Assembly (NCBI GenBank): GCA_017501805.1
Contig: JAFVWG010000045.1
Coordinates: 1 to 18,399, forward strand
Length of the DNA stretch: 18,399 nucleotides
Direction: 5' to 3'
DNA from: Oscillospiraceae bacterium
GTDB taxonomy: Bacteria > Bacillota > Clostridia > Oscillospirales > Oscillospiraceae
The translations under genes and the position numbers were made by a program. Below the pieces are notes generated by a model, which saw only the letters and a program-made list of their open reading frames with translations, did not search any database and had not been told where the DNA came from. Positions 14,144-18,399 of this stretch are shown here, piece after piece. Numbering within the stretch: position 1 is the stretch's first letter; every line of letters starts with the position of its first letter.

Positions 14144-14163
14144 GTCGGGGGATATCCCGGGAC

Positions 14164-14202
14164 GCAAAACAAACCCTTTGACCTTCAAAGGGTTTGTTTT
14201 GC
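14164..14202. terminator. Perfect 18-bp hairpin between asp23 and nusB
   Basis: An 18-nt arm (14164-14181) and its exact reverse complement (14185-14202) flank a 3-nt loop. Reading the - strand, an A-rich tract precedes a CCCTTTGA/TCAAAGGG core and TTTGTTTTGC follows, so a shorter core stem plus a U-rich tail makes an intrinsic terminator; the other strand reads alike. It lies just after the asp23 stop and 31 nt before nusB. Confidence 0.85.
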
Positions 14203-14205
14203 ATA

Positions 14206-14589
14206 TTATTTTTTCTGTTCTTTCGGGAATGTCACGCCGGAAACCGTCACGTTCACATTCAGGACCTTCAGTCCGGTGACGGAGCTAACGGCGGCAACGA
14301 TGGCATCCTGCACATTCTTTGCGATCTCCAGGACGCTGCGGCCAAGCTTCACGATCACAAAGCAATCGATCACAACCGCGCCGTCTTCCTGGAAGGAAAT
14401 GCGGATACCTTTTCCGAGATTTTTCTTTCCGAGGATCTCCGCGATGTCCGCGCCGAGGTTGGCGTTCAGACCGCTCACGCCCTCCACTTCCAGAGCGGCA
14501 ATGCCTGCGATGGAAGCGATGACGTCTTCGGAAATATGGATTGCACCGTTTTCGAGTTCTTCGGAAACATATTCTTTGCTGTCAGCCAT
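14206..14589 (-). CDS. Asp23/Gls24 family protein (YqhY-like)
   Basis: The 127-residue protein is a compact Asp23/Gls24-family member: GAIHISEDVIASIAGIAALEVEG at about 15-37, then an alternating beta-strand core ending in NVNVTVSGV. Its place beside nusB matches yqhY of Bacillus subtilis, a small cytoplasmic protein linked to control of acetyl-CoA carboxylase. I infer a related role only from that position. The start is ATG at 14589 with GGAGGT upstream. It has its own promoter candidate at 14620-14648 and is followed by a strong hairpin, so it could be transcribed alone. Confidence 0.9.
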   Translation of the reverse strand: MADSKEYVSEELENGAIHISEDVIASIAGIAALEVEGVSGLNANLGADIAEILGKKNLGKGIRISFQEDGAVVIDCFVIVKLGRSVLEIAKNVQDAIVAAVSSVTGLKVLNVNVTVSGVTFPKEQKK

Positions 14590-14619
14590 GATAGAACCTC
14601 CCCTGTGCGTTCTGCTGAC

Positions 14620-14648
14620 ATTCTATCACAGATTTCAGAAAGAAACAA
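14620..14648 (-). promoter_or_regulatory. Sigma-A promoter of the asp23-like gene
   Basis: On the - strand TTGTTT (14643-14648) is 17 bp from TAGAAT (14620-14625), which is preceded by TGA to give an extended -10. The promoter lies in the 61-bp gap after spoIIIAH, so vegetative expression of asp23, and perhaps nusB, need not rely on the sporulation operon. Confidence 0.68.
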
Positions 14649-14650
14649 CC

Positions 14651-15232
14651 TTATTTTACTTCAATGATCCGAACATCCGAAAGCTTGAAGTCCGTCTGCG
14701 AGGTCACAACGTCGGAAATCAGCGCGACATCGTTCTCTTTCAGTCCCTCTGCGGGTGCGGAGACCGCGACGGAAACCACGTCGTCGGAGATATAGGTCAC
14801 GCAGTCTGTGTAGCCCTTAGCGATCACGAGACTTTCGATCTCCGCTTCCTCAAGCGCGGTGTTCACGATCTCGTCAAGCGACTGCGCGCAAAGCGCCGCT
14901 TTTTCCGGCTGGTCTTCATAGGCCATCGTTTCCTGCAGAGTGTTCACCGCGCGGTCCCGACTCTCCTGCCGACTCAGACGCACCGTGGCGAAATAATCCG
15001 TGCTGTCTGCGTTCGTGGGGGTAGCCGCCTCCGCTTCGGCGTCGCCCAGCACAAGCTGGGACGGATCGACGAGCCCCTCGGTATTGAGCGTTTCCGTGAG
15101 GTCGGGGACGGAGACCTGCTGCTGATAAGACCAGTTCAGGTAGATCCCCGTACACAGGAACAAAAGCACTGTCGTAACGATGGCGTTTCTTTTCCAATTG
15201 GTGAATGATTTGAACTTGTTGGCTGCTTTCAT
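14651..15232 (-). CDS. spoIIIAH: Stage III sporulation protein AH
   Basis: SpoIIIAH is the mother-cell membrane protein whose outer domain binds forespore SpoIIQ to zip the two membranes into a channel. The 193-residue product has one N-terminal membrane segment (about 16-33), a variable linker rich in Ala and Glu, and an extracytoplasmic domain of the YscJ/FliF ring-building type (about 80-193). It starts at ATG 15232, with AGGAGG overlapping the spoIIIAG stop. No terminator follows before the asp23 promoter, so readthrough into asp23 is possible during sporulation. Confidence 0.93.
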   Translation of the reverse strand: MKAANKFKSFTNWKRNAIVTTVLLFLCTGIYLNWSYQQQVSVPDLTETLNTEGLVDPSQLVLGDAEAEAATPTNADSTDYFATVRLSRQESRDRAVNTLQETMAYEDQPEKAALCAQSLDEIVNTALEEAEIESLVIAKGYTDCVTYISDDVVSVAVSAPAEGLKENDVALISDVVTSQTDFKLSDVRIIEVK

Positions 15233-15244
15233 GGGTTTGACCTC

Positions 15245-15784
15245 CTATAATCCATCCATTTTCAAAACCGTAACACGGTCGCTTCCGAGACCGGTCAGAC
15301 TGCATACCGCATCCACGATCCGAAGCCGCACGGTCGGGTCGTCTCCCCCTGTGCAGACGATCAGCGCACCGAGGCACTCGGGCGCCGTCACCTTTGTTAC
15401 AAGCGGAGACTGGCGGTAGCCTTCATCGGAGCGGAAGACGGTCTCGGATCTTGTGTTGGTCGTATCTGCCGACTGCACGATCTCGCTGTCATACTGATAG
15501 GACGTCTGTCCGTCGTCCTTCCAGGTGAGCATTACGCGGACGCGCCCCGCACCGGATACGCAGTGGAGAATGTCCTCCAGACGCCGTTCCATATCTTCGG
15601 ATGACTCCGTTTGCTGCGGGATCATTTCCGCGGGAGCGGAAACGGTCTGTTCCTCCTTCATGGGAAGCATCAGCAAAATGAAGCCCAATGCCGCGACCCA
15701 TAAGGCATATCGATATTTTTTTAACAGGGCAAGCACTGTCTTTATCTCAAACGTGCCCCTGTTCAGCTTTTGCTCCAACGCCAT
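15245..15784 (-). CDS. spoIIIAG: Stage III sporulation protein AG
   Basis: SpoIIIAG forms a large ring in the mother-cell envelope within the SpoIIIA-SpoIIQ channel. The 179-residue product has an N-terminal cytoplasmic stretch, a single membrane segment (about 25-43) and an outer domain with LEDILHCVSGAGRVRVMLTW and LIVCTGGDDPTVRL segments typical of the family. It is shorter than the Bacillus protein. I chose the ATG at 15784, which gives the usual short basic N-terminus; a longer frame to 15964 would run deep into spoIIIAF. The chosen start overlaps the spoIIIAF end by 22 nt. Confidence 0.9.
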   Translation of the reverse strand: MALEQKLNRGTFEIKTVLALLKKYRYALWVAALGFILLMLPMKEEQTVSAPAEMIPQQTESSEDMERRLEDILHCVSGAGRVRVMLTWKDDGQTSYQYDSEIVQSADTTNTRSETVFRSDEGYRQSPLVTKVTAPECLGALIVCTGGDDPTVRLRIVDAVCSLTGLGSDRVTVLKMDGL

Positions 15785-16251
15785 TGCTGTCTGTCCTCCG
15801 GTATCGCAAGCATTGTCTCGATCCAACTGCCGATGCGTTTTTTCTGCAGCTCGGTATACGGACCTCCGATCAGAACGCCGGAGGCATACGGATATGTGCC
15901 GCCGAAACTCACCTCCACCGAGACTTCCGTCGGTTTGAAATTTTCTTCGGATGCTTTGTCCCAAATATATGCTTCGGTTTTTTCCTTTATGATCTCCGCC
16001 GTGTTCCTTGCGTGATAGGCACGGTCTTCCCGATCTGTGATCTGTGTCTGTGTGATAAGCCTTCCGATCGATGCGGAAAGCGCACCGATGTCGAGCTTTG
16101 CAAGCGGACGCAGGATCGTCAGCAGAATGAGAAGTCCGCAGGTCAGCTCCATGACCTTTCGTGCCGTGCCTGTCCGAACGATCCCGCGCGCAAGCGCCGT
16201 TGCCGTGCAGATGCTGACAACGCGGAAAAGATAGTTCCGAAGCTCGTCCAT
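15763..16251 (-). CDS. spoIIIAF: Stage III sporulation protein AF
   Basis: SpoIIIAF is a channel component with two N-terminal membrane helices (about 5-25 and 33-50) and a soluble C-terminal domain with a ring-building-like fold in structural work on the family. The 162-residue product begins MDELRNYLFRVVSICTATAL and ends in a Trp-containing basic tail. The start is ATG at 16251, overlapping the spoIIIAE stop by one base (TGATG). The frame extends much further upstream, but only as antiparallel-free sequence inside spoIIIAE in another frame, so I reject that longer reading. Confidence 0.9.
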   Translation of the reverse strand: MDELRNYLFRVVSICTATALARGIVRTGTARKVMELTCGLLILLTILRPLAKLDIGALSASIGRLITQTQITDREDRAYHARNTAEIIKEKTEAYIWDKASEENFKPTEVSVEVSFGGTYPYASGVLIGGPYTELQKKRIGSWIETMLAIPEDRQQWRWSKS

Positions 16252-17324
16252 CACAGCACCCTCAAACGCAGAAAACAAACGCAGGAGATCAGGACCATCA
16301 CGGCACAGCCTGCCGTTGCAGCAGCGAGACAGCCCATCGCGAAGGACAGCTTCTGCACGAGCTTCCCCTCCTCCGAGCCGCCGAGCGCGGCACAGCAAAA
16401 TCCGGTAAATTGCAGCAGTAAATACTGCAGTCCCAGCCTTGCAAACGGTACGATCAAAATTGCCAGCACACCGAGCATACCGAATATGCCTATGGAGTTC
16501 TGCAGAATTTTTGCACCGGAGAGAATGGAGGAAGAAGCCTCGGAAAGCACGTTTCCCGCCACGGGAACAGCGGCGGAAACGGTGAATTTCGCCGTTCGCA
16601 TCGCGACGGCGTCCGTGCTTTCCGACAGGATGCCCGTCAGGGACAGATAGGCTGTGAAAAGAAAAAGGATCGTACGGACAGAGTGCTTCATCACACCTCC
16701 CGCCGCAGAGGCAAGACCGTGCAGATTTTCCTGCGCCAGTCCCGACGCCGCTGTACACAGAGCCACATAAACACCGCTCAATGGGATCACGATGGTTTCC
16801 AAAAGCTGTACAAACAGCTGCATCAGCACCATAGTCAGAGAGCCGATCGCCGCTGACGAGGAGACTGCGCCCGCAAGAGCCGAGGCGCTTGCCATCGTTG
16901 GAATGAGAAGCTTGGAAAAATCGGACAGTTCCGCAATGGTTCTCTGTCCCAGATCCAGCATAACACCGAGGTCTCCCGCAAAACAGGCTGTGATCGCGGC
17001 AGTGCCGGCAAGGGAGAGTGCCGATGCCGAATGTCTTAGCCCAAGAGAGCGCACGGCGCAGCAGATCGCCGTAATCAGCAGAATGCGGACGGAAGAGCGA
17101 AGCGCTGTGGGGAGAGCTTTCTCCGCTTCACGGATACCGCCTCGAAGCAGGGCGCCGGAGCGGGAGAAAACGGAGTCATCCGGTCGGTCGGTGGAGAGCA
17201 GATCCCTCGCCTGCGCGGGAAGCGCACGGCGCAGCTTCTCCTCCTCCGGTCTGTCCGCATCAAGAGCCCGGATCGCGCCCGTGCAAAGCGATACGGCCAG
17301 CAACAAAAGCAGCAGTTTTTTCAC
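16251..17324 (-). CDS. spoIIIAE: Stage III sporulation protein AE
   Basis: SpoIIIAE is the large polytopic membrane protein of the SpoIIIA channel, active in the mother cell during forespore engulfment. The 357-residue product has a signal-like N-terminal helix (about 2-20), a short charged extracytoplasmic region (about 22-70) and then about seven hydrophobic segments to the C-terminus. The segment KLLIPTMASASALAGAV is family-like. It is somewhat shorter than the Bacillus version. The start is GTG at 17324, one base after the spoIIIAD stop, so translation is tightly coupled. Confidence 0.93.
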   Translation of the reverse strand: MKKLLLLLLAVSLCTGAIRALDADRPEEEKLRRALPAQARDLLSTDRPDDSVFSRSGALLRGGIREAEKALPTALRSSVRILLITAICCAVRSLGLRHSASALSLAGTAAITACFAGDLGVMLDLGQRTIAELSDFSKLLIPTMASASALAGAVSSSAAIGSLTMVLMQLFVQLLETIVIPLSGVYVALCTAASGLAQENLHGLASAAGGVMKHSVRTILFLFTAYLSLTGILSESTDAVAMRTAKFTVSAAVPVAGNVLSEASSSILSGAKILQNSIGIFGMLGVLAILIVPFARLGLQYLLLQFTGFCCAALGGSEEGKLVQKLSFAMGCLAAATAGCAVMVLISCVCFLRLRVL

Positions 17325-17325
17325 A

Positions 17326-17718
17326 CTATCCTCCCAGATAAGGTCTCAGCGACTCGGTAATGCTCTCAAGCAAAGGCAGTAAAGCGCAAAGCGACGCGGC
17401 GCAGCCCCCGAACTCCAGAACACGACCGATCGAAAGTTCCCCCGTCTCCGCGCAGAAGGAGGAGGTCAGCTCTGTTATAATGCCGATGCAGCCTACTCGC
17501 AGCAGCGGCGCAAAGACCGCAGGATCGATCCCTGCCGCGCTGCGCATCGTCTGCAGATATCGGAGAACGGGATCGAGAATGCGCAGTCCCAGAAGCGACA
17601 GGACTGCGGCTGCCGCCAGCGCGACCGCCGGAGCAAGCGCACTTTTGAACGAACGGACAGCCGCGCTTGCGATCACGGCAAAAATGCCGATCGCAAACAG
17701 ACGAAACACCGTGCTCAT
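17326..17718 (-). CDS. spoIIIAD: Stage III sporulation protein AD
   Basis: The 130-residue, very hydrophobic protein has about four membrane segments and the family segment GIITELTSSFCAETGE (78-93), which places a conserved acidic turn between helices. It is one of the small integral membrane parts of the SpoIIIA complex. Its ATG overlaps the spoIIIAC stop by one base (TGATG), and its stop is one base before the spoIIIAE start. Confidence 0.93.
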   Translation of the reverse strand: MSTVFRLFAIGIFAVIASAAVRSFKSALAPAVALAAAAVLSLLGLRILDPVLRYLQTMRSAAGIDPAVFAPLLRVGCIGIITELTSSFCAETGELSIGRVLEFGGCAASLCALLPLLESITESLRPYLGG

Positions 17719-17912
17719 CAGAAACCGAAAAGCGTTTTGACGGTGGAGAAAAGATCGGATATCTCACGCGCGACGATCAAAAGAACGACAGCAAGTCCCG
17801 CGAGGGTCGTCACGAGTGCAATATCTTCACGTCCCGTCCGACGCAGGACCTGGTCCAAAATCGCGACAATGATACCGACTGCCGCTATGCGAAATACAAG
17901 ATCAATTTCCAT
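17718..17912 (-). CDS. spoIIIAC: Stage III sporulation protein AC
   Basis: The 64-residue protein has two membrane helices (about 5-22 and 32-50) joined by the charged turn RRTGREDIA, the standard layout and length of SpoIIIAC. The start is ATG at 17912; AGGTGAG just upstream overlaps the spoIIIAB stop. It lies 7 nt after spoIIIAB and runs one base into spoIIIAD. Confidence 0.93.
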   Translation of the reverse strand: MEIDLVFRIAAVGIIVAILDQVLRRTGREDIALVTTLAGLAVVLLIVAREISDLFSTVKTLFGF

Positions 17913-17919
17913 ATCTCAC

Positions 17920-18399
17920 CTACAAAAACAGGATCGCGAGCACAGCGCCCGCACAGACGCCGAGCGTTCTGCGCGCCCTGCCCCGCTGACAAAATTCTTT
18001 ATGAAGCTCCCGCTCTGCCGTGCTGATCATATTTTCACACAGCGAGATCGTATGGAGCTGTGTCTCCGTATCCGTTCCGCCGAGCGATCCACCGAGATAT
18101 TCAAGCGCCTCGCAGATCGGTTTTGGGAGCGTCCCTGAAGACAGAAGAGAAGCCTTTATATGCGCCGAGAGGTTTTCTCCCGGAGATTCCGAGACTGTTC
18201 CTGCAAGACCGCAAAAAAAGCCGCTCAAGGGCTCCGGGGCGCTCTGAGATGCTTTGCTGAAGATCTCCGGAAGCGAGCGCGCCCGATAACCGATCTCAAA
18301 GCGAAGGAGCGCGAGCGAAGCGGTAAAAGCGCGGAGCAGATCCTGTTCGCGTTTTAATTCGGAAGCGGCGGTAAAGCCGACCGCGCTGCAGCCGAGAAA
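17920..18399 (-). CDS. spoIIIAB: Stage III sporulation protein AB (5' end cut off)
   Basis: Reading the frame back from the stop at 17920-17922 to the window edge gives 159 open codons with no interruption. They begin FLGCSAVGFTAASELKR and end in a hydrophobic helix GVCAGAVLAILFL. This is SpoIIIAB: an N-terminal membrane helix, a helical cytoplasmic domain with LLRFEIGY, and a C-terminal membrane helix. Only about ten N-terminal residues appear to be missing. An internal TTG at 18228 can look like a start but lies in the middle of the domain. The spoIIIAA ATPase gene is expected just beyond the window. Confidence 0.9.
   Translation of the reverse strand, partial: FLGCSAVGFTAASELKREQDLLRAFTASLALLRFEIGYRARSLPEIFSKASQSAPEPLSGFFCGLAGTVSESPGENLSAHIKASLLSSGTLPKPICEALEYLGGSLGGTDTETQLHTISLCENMISTAERELHKEFCQRGRARRTLGVCAGAVLAILFL

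Overview
The window is a stretch of chromosome from an endospore-forming, fairly GC-rich member of the Firmicutes. It is most likely a Clostridia of the Oscillospirales/Ruminococcaceae type. The evidence is seven consecutive spoIIIA genes (AB to AH), an Asp23/YqhY homologue next to nusB, and the gene string dxs-tlyA-nadK-argR-recN, which is typical of Clostridia. No rRNA, tRNA, CRISPR array, insertion sequence or prophage module was seen. The window is essentially all chromosomal core genes.

Layout. Positions 1-1563 are on the + strand: a small four-helix membrane protein, an AT-rich intergenic region with two candidate promoters, and an XerD-type tyrosine recombinase. A bidirectional terminator (1562-1593) separates this from the rest, which is all on the - strand. 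Read in the direction of transcription, from the right edge leftwards, the - strand carries: spoIIIAB (cut by the window end), AC, AD, AE, AF, AG and AH; asp23-like; an 18-bp hairpin; nusB, a TsaD/Kae1-like paralogue, xseA, xseB and ispA; a terminator; an S-layer-homology (SLH) protein gene with its own promoter; dxs, tlyA, nadK, argR and recN; a 305-bp gap with a promoter and dyad symmetries; an XerC-like recombinase; and pfkA.

How the genes work together. The spoIIIA genes encode most of the mother-cell channel that joins with SpoIIQ of the forespore. The nusB cluster mixes transcription antitermination, exonuclease VII and farnesyl diphosphate synthase. Dxs begins the MEP pathway, which supplies IspA with C5 units. 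NadK makes NADP for reductive steps, ArgR controls arginine metabolism and RecN acts in double-strand-break repair. Many junctions are 4-nt stop/start overlaps (nusB/TsaD-like, TsaD-like/xseA, xseA/xseB, dxs/tlyA, tlyA/nadK, xerC/pfkA), so translation is probably coupled along these operons.

I found no clear new multi-gene system. The points most worth a second look are the TsaD-like paralogue, the missing lysine in the XerD-like recombinase, the perfect 18-bp hairpin in front of nusB with no visible promoter behind it, the dyad symmetries over the xerC-pfkA promoter, and the SLH gene placed between ispA and dxs.
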